From: Fulvia fulva
Taxonomy: Eukaryota > Ascomycota > Dothideomycetes > Mycosphaerellales > Mycosphaerellaceae
Length of the DNA: 64,000 nt
Assembly (NCBI RefSeq): GCF_020509005.1
Contig: NC_063016.1
Span: 5,270,001-5,334,000 of the forward strand
Direction: 5' to 3'
In this document: positions 12,101 through 24,308 of the stretch, one piece after another
Position numbering within the stretch: the first letter of the stretch is position 1
Layout: every line of letters starts with the position of its first letter
Translations under genes and position numbers: made by a program
Notes under the pieces: model-generated
What the model was told of the DNA's origin: nothing
The model's input: only the letters and a program-made list of their open reading frames with translations
The model's database searches: none

Positions 12101-15100
12101 GCTCAAGCTAAGTGTAATAGCTACTAATAATCTAGACCAATTCTTGAACAAGTAGTTTAATCACAACCCGAAGGAGAAGTTACCGCCGATATACTACGAT
12201 ATTACGGACGCTTTCTTAGCTAAGGATTATAAAGGACTCCTACCTTACCGACTAGGCGTAGATCATGAGATTTATATTAAGCCTAATAGTCTATAAGAGC
12301 TACTATACCGTAAGCCCTACGGCCTAGCTAAGAAGGAGAACGAGGTAGTTAAGAAATAGCTAGACGAGCAAATATCTAAAGGGAAGGTACGGAAAGTAGG
12401 GCAAAAGACGAGCTAGTCTCCTATACTAGTACTAGTAGTACGTAAGCCTAGAGGTAGGCTACGTGTTTGTATCGACTATAGAGGATTAAATACGATTACT
12501 ATTAAGAACCGGTATCCGATTCCCTTAATATAAGAGACGCTTAACCGTATATACGGTAAGAAGTACTTTACGAAGCTAGATATTATAGTAGCCTTTAACA
12601 AGTTACAGATAGCTAAAGGGCACGAGTAGTTAACGGCGTTTACGACACGATACGGTATCTACGAGTGTCTAGTATTACTATTCGGCTTGTGTAACGGACC
12701 AGTATCGTTCTAATTATATATTAATAAGGTCTTATAAGAACACCTAGACGACTTTATGTCGGCCTACCTAGATGACGTACTTATCTTTAGTAACACCTTA
12801 GAGGAGTATATTAAACACGTACGGAAGGTTCTTACTAAGCTACGCGATATAGGACTTATAGTGGACATCGACAAAAGCGAATTATACTAATAGAAGGTAA
12901 AGTATCTTAGGCTAATTATAACCCCTAACGGCATCGAGATAGACCCCGAGAAACTCGAATGTATTTAGATATAGGAAGCTCCTAAGAACCTAAAGGATGT
13001 CTAGGCCTTCCTTAGATTTGCTAACTTCTATAGGCGGTTTATCGAAGCATTTTCGCGTATAGCTACTCCTCTTACAAACCTGACTAAGTCGGACGGACTA
13101 AGTAATCATAAGAATAGAAGGATTCAATAGTCACTAGATTACTAACGAGCCTTTGACAATTTGAAAGCTACGTTTAGTAAAGCTAGTATGCTCGTACATT
13201 ATATACTAGGTAGGGAAATAGTAGTAGAGATAGATTCTTTAGATTTTATAAACGCCGGCGTGCTTTCGTAGTATAACGAGAATAGTGTACTACATCCTAT
13301 AGCCTTCTACTCAAAGAAGTTGAGTCTATAGGAGTGCAATTATAAAATCTATAACAAGGAACTGTTAGCTATTATTAAGGCTTTTAAGGAATAGAGACCC
13401 GAGCTCGCCTACGAGGTAGATAATAAGGACTTATAGCTAGTCAAGATTTACACCGACTATAAGAACCTAGAATACTTTATAAAGACAAAGTAGCTAAATT
13501 AGCGACAAGCGCGTTAGGCTAAGTTCTTATTATAGTTCAACTTCAAGATAATATACCGTCTAGGACTTTAAGGTACAAAGCTAGACAGCCTAACGAGACG
13601 TAGCTAGGACCTTCCGTAAGGGGTAGACGACCCTCGGAACTAGCATTAGTATTAGACATTGCTACCTCCTACGCGATTCATTAAGATCGCCTTACTATAG
13701 GCAATAGTAGAAGATACGCCGGAAGAAGAAGAACTAGTATAGCTAAACCCTAAAGCTAAAGAGTTTATGCCTATAGAACGAGATACGCCTACTAAACAAC
13801 CGGCGACGCGTAAAAGTGAACAACCGGCGACGCGTAAAAGTTAGCGGGAAGCCGAACTCGAGTATCGAATGTCGACGGCGTACGTAACCGATAACGAGCT
13901 CAAGACCGCGATTAAGGACCTATAGAAAGACCGTACTCCTACACTGCTACAGAGAGCGAAGATTCACCTAGCACACTACAAAGTAGATAGCGACCTGCTA
14001 TATGTTCGAAACCAATACGACGGCTAGAGCTTATAGGTACCAAATGACTAAGCTTTACAGACCAGGATAATCAAGATAAACTATAACGCTCTAGTAGTAG
14101 GCCATCTAGGACGAGCTCGCACTTATGAACTCGTAGTACGTGAATTCTACTAGCCTAGATTAGCGAGATCTATACGTAGATATACCGCGAATTGCCGTAC
14201 CTACCGTATAACAACATCTCTATACTCCTAGCCACTAGGATTATTATAGCCACTTCCTATTCCAGATCGGCCTTAGAAACACATTGTAGTCGACTTCGTT
14301 ATCGGACTCCTAGATAGTACTCTTAACGGTATAGTCTATAACAATATTATAACCGTTACTAATAGGCTTACTAAGGAAGTCGAGCTAATCCCTATTAGCG
14401 CGATAATAGTATAGAATACGGCAAGGCTTTTCCTTAAACATATGTTCTGTCGGCGCGAGTTTCCTAACACTATTATATTAGACCGTAGTAAGTAGTAGGT
14501 TGCTACCTTCTAGAAGAAACTCTATAAGATTCTCCGTACAAATCGTAAGCTAAGTTCTTCGTATCACCTAGAAACTAATAGATAGTTAGAACGTACTAAC
14601 TAGGCGATAGAACAGTATCTTCGTATATTTACTAATAAGGCATAGGATAACTAGGCAGAATGGCTATGCCTTGCTTAGTTCGCGATTAACAATCACCTGT
14701 CTAAGACTACTAGTATATCGCCGTTCTACGCTACCTTAGGCTATAACCCTAAGTTTATAGAGCGAGTTGACCTAAACGCTAGAAAGGAGGGAGGACTGAC
14801 TACTCTCTAGCGACTAGATACGCGATTAGTAGAAACCTTTATACGTCGAATTTGCGAGCTTTATAAGCACCTTTAAGAGAATATACGAATGTTATAAGCT
14901 CTCTAAGTAGAAGTAGTAAACCGCTACTAAAGCATTTCTCTAGACTATAAGGTAGGTAATTAGGTATATCTTAGTACTAAGAACATCCGTACGACTCGAC
15001 TATCTAAGAAGCTAGATAGGAGATATACCGGCCCTTACTAGATTACGGAAGTTATGCCGGCTAGACTCTCTTATTAACTAAAACTATTAGACGCTCTAGT

Positions 15101-15928
15101 ACGACTTAATAACTACTTCTACACCTCACTACTATAACGAGCCGACCACTCCGATTTCCTACTACTTGAAGGGCAGTATCTAGCGCCGCTACTACTAATA
15201 ACTATCGAACCTAATACTACCGAGGCTAATATAGTAGCCGATATAGTAGTAGTACCTACGTATATATACGAGGTAGAAAAGATCCTTAATATATATACCC
15301 GTAAGCGGGTAGGCAAGGTAAAGAAGGGGTATAAGCGCAAGGTAGATATATAGTATAAGGTGAAATGGGCTAGATATTAGAACGAGGAGGATAGTAAGAC
15401 CTAGTAACCTATAGAGGACATCCTTAAACACGTAGCCGCCGCTATTATAGACTTTCACTATAACCGGCCGGAGTTATCTACGCCTATAGGCTTCGTAGCT
15501 CTATCTAACTAGTCCCTACTAGCTACTAAGGTGCTCGGGCTTAACATAATTAGGGTTATTCCGAAAGACACCGTTATAAATAAGTCGCCTCGAGCCTTAC
15601 CTCTAATAGAATCTGCTCCGTTCATCTTCGATACTCGAGTAGAGCCTATAGAGCCTATAATAATACCCAACTTTAGTTATAAGGATTATACGCGAGTACT
15701 AGCCGAAGATAGACTTAGGTCTAGGGCAAGCTAGCTAACTAGGCAATATGTTTCTCGAAGGAAGCCGGTCGAGGATAGTCTTAATAGAGCAAATACGATA
15801 TTATCGGATGACGATAGGGTACTAGAGGATGATTAGGCGTTCGCGCGGTTATAGAGCTCGATAGGTAAGTGGCCTTATAAGGTGTATAACGCTTAGAGGA
15901 CTAAGGCGTGTTTTGGGAGGGGGGGTAC
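9184..15928 (+). pseudogene. gypsy-I.1 gag-pol relic
   Basis: Colinear with the gag-pol of gypsy-I.2. The expected gag start is ATA at 9184, from ATG by RIP. The gag coiled-coil and Arg/Gly-rich part lies at about 9780-10300, the zinc-knuckle region at about 11130, the aspartic protease at about 11510, and RT at about 12400-13000. RNase H is at about 13200-13470, integrase at about 14080-14760 and the chromodomain at about 15260-15480. The RT motif YLDD survives at 12765-12776 despite dense stops elsewhere. RIP has closed all frames with TAG/TAA, mostly at old Gln and Trp codons. No product is expected. Confidence 0.85.
15915..15925 (+). other. polypurine tract of gypsy-I.1
   Basis: GGGAGGGGGGG followed by TAC and then the 3' LTR at 15929. 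This is the plus-strand primer site for reverse transcription. It survives RIP because it contains no CA or TG. Confidence 0.8.
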
Positions 15929-16111
15929 TATTACGGGCAGCCCGTGACCCCTTACTATAGCTACGTCGGCCGGCTAAACCGCGGACCTTCCGTATTAGGT
16001 TAGCGCGGCTTGGCTTTACTTTATAACTTCGCCGCGCCTCGCGCTCCTCTTTCGTAGCTTTGTAGAACAACAACTATCTCGTTCGGACCCTATAGTACGC
16101 GCGCCCTTATA
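15929..16111 (+). repeat. gypsy-I.1 3' LTR, 183 bp
   Basis: Matches the 5' LTR with a one-base C deletion. A few TG/CA sites remain here (for example CCCGTGACC and GGCTTGGC) that are mutated in the 5' LTR, so the two ends were RIPed unequally. Confidence 0.9.
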
Positions 16112-16434
16112 AAGCTCTACTAGGAGAGACAGACCTATATCCTAGCCCTAAGACCTTATACTACTCCTTCTTTACTTTACTAAGTAGGCCTTAGTATCTA
16201 TATCTACGAACTTTCCTATTCTATACTAGAAGCCTTAGTAGGATCTAAGCTACTACTTTAGAATATGCACACCTTGTTTTATTATATCTAATCTATTATA
16301 GATTTATACTAAGAGAAGATAGAGGAGAAGGGAGGCAAAATCCTAATTCTTAGGAGGGACAATTCGAAGAGATAGTTTAACCTTTAGAGATATAAGATAG
16401 AGAGCTAATTAGTATTCTTTACAATTAATGACCT
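16112..16434 (+). pseudogene. copia-1 gag, second piece
   Basis: Continues copia-1 after gypsy-I.1, beginning with the duplicated AAGCT. It is RIPed gag sequence without open frames. It ends at the solo-LTR target duplication GACCT (16430-16434). Confidence 0.6.
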
Positions 16435-16669
16435 TGTTAAGATGTAGCATCTCAAAGGGAGTCAACAATCAGGAAGTGGTCTAGCAGCCTGAGGCATCCA
16501 CGATGACTCAGCTTATAGGGAGATACCTTCTCTCCCCTTTAGCTTAGATAGATATCTAACACAATCAACATATTGGTTCCTGATATATTGCTGCATACTC
16601 GTGCTATTAGTCAGTTGAAGATTGATCTCTTACTCCACTCCGCTGCTATCCACCCGTACCTGTTCAATA
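16435..16669 (+). repeat. solo LTR of the copia-1 family, 235 bp, lightly RIPed
   Basis: Starts TGTTAAGATG and ends TTCAATA. It is flanked by GACCT on both sides (16430-16434 and 16670-16674). It keeps many CA and TG dinucleotides, unlike its surroundings, so it arrived after most of the RIP of the host, or was too short to be a good RIP target. It probably arose by LTR-LTR recombination of a copia-1 copy that had jumped into another copy's gag. Confidence 0.88.
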
Positions 16670-17270
16670 GACCTAATAGAAGTGTCTTTTAATAATATTA
16701 AGGGCAAGACTCTAAAACTCTAAGAAGAGGCTATAGCGAAAGAGATCCTTAATACGCTAATATAGACAAGACAAAATGTAGTATATAACTTTAGTATCCT
16801 TAGTAGAATTAGAGAAGAAGATAAATTTGAGCTTAAGGGCTTATATAAATCTAGAAGAGCTACTAAAAAGTAGGTATATCTCTAAAACAAGTATAGCTAG
16901 GTACTACTAACCTATATATATATGTATATATAAGCTTATAAAGCAATTTGTGACCTTTAAGGTAAGTAAAGAGTTCACTATTAGATCTATATAGATACAC
17001 CTAGTTTCTCTTAGAAAAAGGATTACTAATATTAACCTAGAGGGTTAGTATTATAGGAAAGCTAATATAAGGATGACCTAGCTCTTAAGCTTACTACTAC
17101 CTAACTACTATATAGCTAGGGATACTATTATAGCTTAGCTAAAGATAGATTATAAAAGGACCTTAAAGATCCTTAAAGCTTAAGAAGCTAGATTAGATCC
17201 CTCTAAGGCTAAGTATAGTATAGTAGCTACCTAGGTCAAGCCCTTAGGTCTAGTAAGACTACTCTCCTAC
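16670..17270 (+). pseudogene. copia-1 gag, third piece
   Basis: RIPed gag between the solo LTR and gypsy-I.2. It ends with CCTAC (17266-17270), the target duplication of gypsy-I.2; the reading continues at 24493 into the zinc knuckle. Confidence 0.65.
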
Positions 17271-17454
17271 TGTAAGGGCGCGCGTACTATAGGGTCCGAA
17301 TGAGATAGTTGTTGTTCTACGAAGCTACGAAAGAGGAGCGCGAGGCGCGGCGAAGTTATAAAGCAAAGCCAAGCCGCGCTAACCCGATGCAGAAGGTCCG
17401 CGGTTCAGCCGGGCCGACGCAGCTATAGTGAGGGGTCGCGGGCTACCCGTGACA
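17271..17454 (-). repeat. gypsy-I.2 3' LTR
   Basis: 184 bp, tips TGTAAGGGCG...GTGACA as read on the plus strand. The pol frame enters it from the right and ends at the stop at 17379-17381. Confidence 0.93.
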
Positions 17455-20400
17455 GTACCCCCCCTCCCAAAACACGCCTCAGTCCTCTAAGCGTTATTCA
17501 CCTTGTAAGGCTACTTGCCTGTCGAGCTCTATAATCGCGCGAACGCCGAATCATCCTCTAGTGCCCTGTCGTCATCCGATAACATCGCATTCGCTCTATT
17601 AAGACCATCCTCGACCGGCTTCCTTCGAGAAACATGTTGCCTAGTTAGCTAGCTTGCCCTAGATCTAAGTCTGTCTTCGGCTCGTACTCGCGTATGATCC
17701 TTATGACCAAAGTTGGGTATCATTATAGGCTCTGTAGGCTCCACTCGAGTATCGAATATGTGCGGAGCAGATTCTATTAGAGGCAAGGCTCGAGGCGACT
17801 TATTCGTGACGGTGTCTTTCGGAATGACCCTGATCGAGTTGAGCCCGAGTATCTCAGTGGCTAGTAGGGACCAGTCAGATAGAGCTACGAAGCCTACAGG
17901 CGTAGACAACTCCGGCCGGTTATGGTGAAAGTCTGCAATAGCGGCGGCTACGTATTCAAGCATGTCCTCTATAGGTTGCCAGGTCTCACTATCCTCCTCG
18001 TTCTAATATCTAGCCCATTTCACCTTGTACTATGTATCTACTTTGCGCTTGTACCCCTTCTTCACCTTGCCTGCCCGCTTACGGGTATACATGTCAAGGA
18101 TCTTTTCCACCTCGTATATATACGTAGGTGCTGCCACTACATCGGCTGCTACATTAGCCTCGGTGGTGTCAGGTTCGATAGTTATCGGTGGTGGCGGCGC
18201 CAGATGCTACCCTTTAAGTGGTAGGAAATCGGGGTGGTCGGCTCGTTATAGTAGTAAGGTGTAGAAGCAGTTATTAAGTCCTACTAGAGCGTCTGATAGT
18301 TTTAGTCGATAAGAGAGTCTGGCTAGCATAACTTCCGTGATCTGGTAAGGGCCGGTATATCTCCTGTCTAGCTTCTTAGATAGTCGAGTCGTGCGGATGT
18401 TCTTAGTACTAAGATACACCTAATCACCTACCTTGTAGTCTAGAGGAATGCTTCGGTGGCGGTTTGCTGCCTCTGCTTAGAGAGCTTATAACATTCGTAT
18501 ATTCTCTTAAAGGTGTTTGTGAAGCTCGCAAATTCGACGCACAAAGGTTTCTGCTGATCGCGCGTCTAGTCGCTAGAGAGTGGTCAGTCCTCCCTCCTTT
18601 CTAGCGTTTAGGTCAACTCGCTCTATAAACTTAGGGTTGTATCCTAAGGTGGCGTAGAACGGCGACACACTAGTAGTCTCAGATAGGTGATTATTGATCG
18701 CGAACTAAGCAAGGCATAGCCATTCTGCCTAGTCATCCTGTGCCTCGTTAGTGAACATACGGAGATACTGTTCTATCGCCTAGTTAGTACGTTCTGACTG
18801 TCCATCAGTTTCTAGGTGATACGAAGAACTCAGCTTGCGATTTGTGCGGAGCATCTTATAGAGTTTCTTCTAGAAGGTAGCAACCCACTGCTTGCTACGG
18901 TCTAATGTAATGGTGTTAGGAAACCCGCGCCGACAGAACACATGTTTAAGGAAAAGCCTTGCCGCATTCTGTGCTGTCATTGCGCCAATAGGGATCAGCT
19001 CGACTTCCTTAGTAAGCCTGTTAGTGACGGTCATAATGTTATTGTAGACTATGCCGTCAAGAGTGCTGTCTAGGAGTCCGACAACGAAGTCGACTACAAT
19101 GTGTTTCTAAGGCCGATCTGGAACAGGAAGTGGCTATAGTAATCCTAGTAGCTAGGAGTGCAGAGATTTTGTTGTACGGCAGGTACGGCAATTCGCGGTG
19201 TATCTGCGCACGGATCTCGCTAATCTAGGCCAGTAGAATTCACGTGCTACGAGTTCATAAGTGCGAGCTCGTCCTAGATGGCCTGCTACTAGAGCGTCAT
19301 AGTTTATCTTGATTATCCTGGTCTGTAAAGCTTAGTCATTTGGTACCTATAAGCTCTAGCCGTCGTATTGGTTTCGAACATATAGCAGGTCGCTATCCAC
19401 TTTGTAGTGTGCTAGGTGAATCTTCGCTCTCTGTAGCAGTGTAGGAGTACGGTCTTTCTATAGGTCCTTAATCGCGGTCTTGAGCTCGTTATCGGTTACG
19501 TACGCCGTCGACATTCGATACTCGAGTTCGGCTTCCCGCTGACTTTTACGCGTCGCCGGTTGTTCAGTAGGCGTATCTCGTTCTATAGGCATAAACTCTT
19601 CAGCTTCAGGGTTTAGCGGTACTAGTTCCTCTTCTTCCGGCGTATCTTCTACTGTTGCCTATAGTGAGGCGATCTTAAGGAATCGCTTAGGAGGCAGCAA
19701 TGTCTGATGCTAATGCTAGTTCCGAGGGTCGTCCACCCCCTACGGAAGGTCCTAGCTACGTCTCGTTAGGCTGTCTGGCTTTGTACCTTGAAGTCCTAGA
19801 CGGTATATTATCTTGAAGTTGAACTGTAACAAGAACTCAGCCTAACGCGCTTGTCGCCGATTTAGCTACTTTGTCGTTATGAAGTATTCTAGGTTCTTAT
19901 AGTCGGTGTAAATCTTGACTAGCTGTGAGTCCTTATCATCTGCCTCGTAGGCGAGCTCGGGTCTCCATTCCTTAAAAGCCTTGATGATAGCTAACAGTTC
20001 CTTATCATAGATTTCATAATTGTACTCCTGTGGACTCAACTTCTTCGAGTAGAAGGCTATAGGATGTAGCACACCATTCTCGTCATACTGCGAAAGCACG
20101 CCGGCGTTCACAAAATCTGAAGAATCTGTCTCTATGACTATTTCCCTGCCTAGCACGTAATGTGCGAGCATGCCGGCTTTGCTAAACGTAGCTTTCAAAT
20201 TGTCAAAGGCTCGTTGGCAATCTAGTGACCATTGAATCCTTCTGTTCTTGTGATTGCTTAGTCCGTCCGACTTGGTTAGGTTTGTGAGAGGAGTAGCTAT
20301 GCGCGAAAATGCTTCGATGAATCGCCTGTAGAAGTTGGCAAATCTAAGGAAGGCCTGGACATCCTTCAGGTTCTTAGGAGCTTCCTATGTCTGAATACAT

Positions 20401-22030
20401 TCGAGTTTCTCGGGGTCCATCTCGATGCCGTTAGGGGTTATGATTAGCCCAAGATACTTCACCTTCTGTTAGTGGAATTCGCTTTTGTCGATGTCCACTA
20501 TAAGTCCTGCATCGCGTAGCTTGGTGAGAACCTTCCGCACGTGTTCAATGTGCTCCTCTAAGGTGTCACTGAAGATAAGTACGTTATCTAGGTAGGCCGA
20601 CACAAAGTCGTCTAGGTGTTCTTACAAGACCTTATTAATGTATAATTGGAACGATGCTGGTCCGTTACACAAGCCGAATGGCAACACTAGACACTCGTAG
20701 ATGCCGTATCGTGTCGCAAACGCTATCAACTACTCGTGCCCTTCAGCTATCCGTAACTTGTTGAAGGCTGCTACAATGTCTAGCTTTATAAAGTACTTCT
20801 TACCGTGCATGCGGTTGAGCGTCTCTTGTATCAAGGGAATCGGATACCGGTTCTTGATAGTGATCGCATTCAATCCTCTGTAGTCGATACAAACACGCAG
20901 CCCACCTCTAGGCTTACGTACCACTAGCACTGGTACAGGAGACTAGTTCGTCTTTTGCCCTACTTTCCGCACCTTCCCTTCAGATGTTTGCTCGTCTAGC
21001 CATTTCTTAACTGCCTCGTTCTCCTTCTTAGCTAGGCCGTAGGGCTTGCGGTATGGTGGCTCTTATGGACCATTAGGCTTAATGTGAATCTCATGATCTA
21101 CGCCTAGTCGGTGAGGTGGGAGTCCTTCATGATCCTTAGCTAAGAAAGCGTCCGTAATATCGTGGTACATTAGCGGCAACTTCTCCTTCGGGTTGTGATT
21201 GAACTGCTTGTTCAAGAATTGGTCTAGATCATTAGCAGCTATTGCACTTAGCTTAAGCTCTCCGCCGTCGCTCTCACGCCTAGTGGGCATGATGTAGAAG
21301 CACTCAGCCCTAGGCCGGTGCGCGTACATCCCCTACGCGCGTTGAGAAACGCCCTAGCAGTCCACTTCTTCATCGTCTATGTCTTCTAGGTTATATGATG
21401 AGACATTCAGCTCTGCCCCTCCTGCTGTGAAGCTCGCTACATCTCTAGTAAAGGGCTCTAGTCCGTACCGTACTAGTGCCTGCTTCTTCTTCTCGCGGTA
21501 GTTTAGGGATTGCACTGTTGTCGGTGTCTTATTCTGTAGACAGTGACCAAAGCAGTAATCCGACCTGAATGCCACCTCGCCTGTCTCCTAGAAGATGTTT
21601 AGGTTGTGCGCTATAAGCCACGGCAGGCCAAAGACGATGTCGTATTCGAGGTCGGTGACGTAGCATAACATTTGCTCGTGATGATCGCCTATGACTACGT
21701 CTACAGGGGCCGCGTGTGTAATCTGCCGCGCAGTGGCCGTTCCATCTCCTAGTATTAGTCGTCGGCTTTACGTTAAAGGGATCAGGGGTATTGTGTATTT
21801 ACGTGTGAATTTCTAGTCAAGAAAGAGAGAGGTGGAAGTAGAATCTATAAGGCCTCGAGCCTTTCTCTGTTGTATCATTACGGGTAATACTATGTGAGGG
21901 TACATAGCTGGCTATTGCTTATCTAGTACGTATGCCGATATCTTAAGCTCCTCACTATAGTCTGTTACCGTCTCTTGCGTTCCGTGTCTCTCAATCTCAT
22001 GCTCTTTCTGTCCTAGGAAGTTCGGGTGAC
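17379..22030 (-). pseudogene. gypsy-I.2 pol relic (protease, RT, RNase H, integrase, chromodomain)
   Basis: One minus-strand frame carries pol in pieces. The aspartic-protease region lies at about 21300-21860; its catalytic triplet reads Asp-Ser-Thr rather than Asp-Ser/Thr-Gly in both gypsy-I copies. RT is at about 20440-21010 with VCIDYRGLN and PFGLCNGP. The active site YLDD has become YLDN (AAC at 20583-20585). RNase H is at about 19870-20200 ([15 protein letters not shown]) and integrase at about 18630-19330. The chromodomain lies at about 17900-18110 (VEKILD, KVKWARY, WQPIED). The frame is -1 relative to gag and continues through the polypurine tract into the LTR. TAG/TAA stops of RIP type break it repeatedly, so it is inactive. 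Confidence 0.85.
17458..17468 (-). other. polypurine tract of gypsy-I.2
   Basis: On the minus strand GGGAGGGGGGG then TAC, directly before the 3' LTR. Identical to the tract of gypsy-I.1. Confidence 0.82.
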
Positions 22031-24172
22031 CGCTATCTACTACGCTTAGGCAGCGGTCGTGCCATTTCCCTACCGCGGATCGGCGGCTAGGGAACTGAGG
22101 TTCGCGTTCGGATTCGGCGTAGTATTGCGTGGACGCGGTAGGCGATAGTCGCTATCGTACCTATACATTGGGCATTCAGGGTTAGTCGACACGTAAGAAC
22201 CTATACGGTAGCGGTAGCACTTACCCTGCTTCTTAAGGTCTTCGCGCTGCTTACGGTTGAGCGTAGGTAGGTTCTATAGATGTGTCGGCAGATCCTCCTT
22301 CTTCTTAGTACTAGCGTACTGTAGTGGGCGCTGTACTAAGGCACCTACTACACCGGCAGCGGCACTAGTAACTGCGTTGCCGTTATTCTAGTTGTTCTGG
22401 CCGCCATTGCTGTTCGAGTTGCTATTGCCCCGGGGGCGCTCCTTCTGCGGGTATAGTCGATCTGTCTCGTAGAAACTCTCGTCTAGTGCGGTGCACTCCT
22501 CGATAACGTCTTGTATGCTGTCTAGGCGGCGGTCGACTTCGCGGTCGCCGAAGGTCTTAATGAAGTACTTACGGTTTAGTCGGTTACGGAACAGCATGAG
22601 CTCGGTCTCATCGGTCTATAACATCTAGGCGCGCAACTTCGAGTAGCGGGCATAGAAGGCTACAAAGGTTTCGCCTTGTTCTTGCTTATAGGTAGCAATG
22701 TCAACCATAGCCTTGGTTCCCTCATTACGTGTGCTATATTGGCGTGTCATCCAGTCTAACAACTCTTCTCTAGTCTTGAACTCGTTAAAGGACTACTGTC
22801 TAGGCATAGGGATCCTCGGCTTGATGCTTCGCTAAGGATCACCTTGTGTCCACCTATACACGAAGCGCAGACTATCTGCCTTAGTGCGGAAGGTTGCTAC
22901 AGTCAGCTTTAGGAGAACACTACTGTACTAGCTGTCGAAATTAGGGTCGTTATCGTTCTTGAAGTGCTTAGGGTCGGGCACACCCTTGCCGATCTCTATA
23001 CCGCGAGTGAGGGTGCGGTCAATAGTGAAGAGACGTTCTGGAAGGTCAACCAGTAGTGTCTAGGTGCGGGTGTTGCGCATTCTCGAGTTACGACTGTTGT
23101 TAGGTCCTGGTCGCGGACGGTCGTTGTCACGTCCTCGGCCATTGTCGCCACGGTCATCGTCGTCTCTATCGTTATCGTTATCACCACCACCGCCACCGCC
23201 CCCTCCACTAGCAGCTCCGCGATACCTACGCAACAGCTGCTCGAGTGAGGTCTCGCGTAGGCGGGAACGAGAGGGTCGGCGGCCTGAGCGGCCCCTGCCT
23301 CCGTTCTGTGTGGTGTCTCCTGCCTCAAGCCGAGCCTTCAGGTCATCGACTTCTTGTTGTAGGGCCTGGTTCTTCGCCTCAGCATCTTGTGCCTTCTTCT
23401 TCTCCTTCTCGCAGATCTCGCTGAACTGCTTGCACAGGTTGTTAGCTTCCTTGTATTTCTTCCCTAGCTCTTGCAACTTAGCTAGGTCGCAATCCTTCTT
23501 ACTCTTGAGATCTGCTGCCATTTTCTGTGTAACAAGCTCTTCACTTCGTAGCATCTTGTAGATGCGGTCGTATTCGGTGTACAGCGTGGTGTACTAGGTG
23601 TTCTGGAGGTCGTTAGCTCGCTCTATTACATCGAGTTGTCTGCCCTTAGTAATTGCCGTGTTGACTGCTTGTAGCACGAAGTCGTGGGTGGTCTTCGGGT
23701 GTTGGGATGCAAGGGTCGTGAGGTTGTCTAGGGTGACATTCTGGTATTCGGATGCGAGAATGTGTTCTGCCTCGTCGAGTGATAGATACACCTCGTCTAG
23801 GTCGCCGCCTAGGTTCTCTTCGAGCTTGAACTCGAACAGTTCTATAAAGTCAATCTCACCACCTTCTTCTCGCTCGAAGGCCTTCTGGTAAGCTTTATCA
23901 ATCTCTTGTTATAGCGCGACACCGGTGTCTACTATGACCCGCCGGTTGTCGTCCTATGTCTAACTCTGAGGAAAAGAGGAGAGGTCGGGGAAAAGAGATG
24001 TGCGCTGCTTGCTTTTGCCCTTAGGCTTAGGTGGCGGTGGCATGCCGCCGTTCGCTATTTGTGAAGTCATGTTGTCTAGGTTCGGGGGAGGCGTGACGGT
24101 GCCTGTATCCTGACTGTCTACGAGCGCGCGACCACCTGCTGATAGTGTCGCCGCGTTGCGTTCTCTAGGCAT
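21990..24172 (-). pseudogene. gypsy-I.2 gag relic
   Basis: Structural nucleocapsid protein. The probable start is MPRERNAATLS at 24172. It contains a Pro/Lys-rich segment, a coiled-coil-rich middle (23554-23330, Lys/Glu-rich), an Arg-Gly-Asp-rich basic stretch (about 23300-23060), and a retrotransposon gag core around 22400-22600. A degenerate zinc knuckle lies near 22210, with Cys-to-Tyr changes (TGC to TAC) of RIP type. Several TAG/TAA stops separate these parts. The long plus-strand frame at 23064-23561 is its antisense shadow. Confidence 0.8.
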
Positions 24173-24297
24173 CTACGCGCTGTGCGCCTTACCGTGTTCT
24201 GTGTTCTGATGCGGCTCTACGCGTTCTCGAGTTCTACGGTTCTGTCTGTTCCTGTTGTTACGCGTCCCTTACCTAGATCCGCGATCTGGGTAGTAAG

Positions 24298-24306
24298 GTA
24301 GAACAA
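24298..24306 (-). other. self-complementary primer site of gypsy-I.2
   Basis: On the minus strand the 5' LTR is followed by GT and then TTGTTCTAC (24306-24298). The LTR itself contains GTAGAACAA (24358-24350), about 45 nt after a TATAAC box. These two 9-mers are perfect complements, as in the Tf1/sushi group, where the 5' end of the mRNA folds back to prime reverse transcription. No tRNA-type TGG primer site is present. Confidence 0.6.
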
Positions 24307-24308
24307 AC

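Larger units (their letters stand above)
8864..16111 (+). mobile_element. gypsy-I.1: full-length Ty3/gypsy chromovirus, heavily RIPed
   Basis: A 7.2-kb LTR retrotransposon with LTRs at 8864-9047 and 15929-16111 and a 5-bp target-site duplication AAGCT (8859-8863 and 16112-16116). The internal order is primer site, gag, protease, RT, RNase H, integrase, chromodomain and polypurine tract, all colinear with gypsy-I.2 (17271-24492, opposite strand). CA and TG are almost absent: in 9061-9120 there are 8 TA, one CA and no TG. Every long frame is closed by TAG/TAA. It sits in the gag of copia-1, so it is younger than that element. Confidence 0.92.

Noticed and set aside
13790..13840. Short tandem repeat (CAACCGGCGACGCGTAAAAG-like, two units) as a CRISPR-like array
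   Set aside because: Only two adjacent units inside RIPed pol without spacers; a simple duplication.
8300..17000. Extreme TAG abundance as a sign of stop-codon reassignment
   Set aside because: The unaffected copies use CAG, CAA or TGG at the same places, and the clean genes use TAG/TAA as normal stops; RIP explains it.
17920..18110. Chromodomain as a host heterochromatin protein gene
   Set aside because: It lies in frame at the C-terminus of the gypsy-I integrase and recurs at the same place in gypsy-I.1 and gypsy-II.
23064..23561. Long plus-strand frame (165 codons), Arg/Ser/Pro-rich
   Set aside because: It is exactly antisense to the Arg/Gly/Asp-rich and coiled-coil part of gypsy-I.2 gag; low-complexity coding sequence leaves its other frames open.
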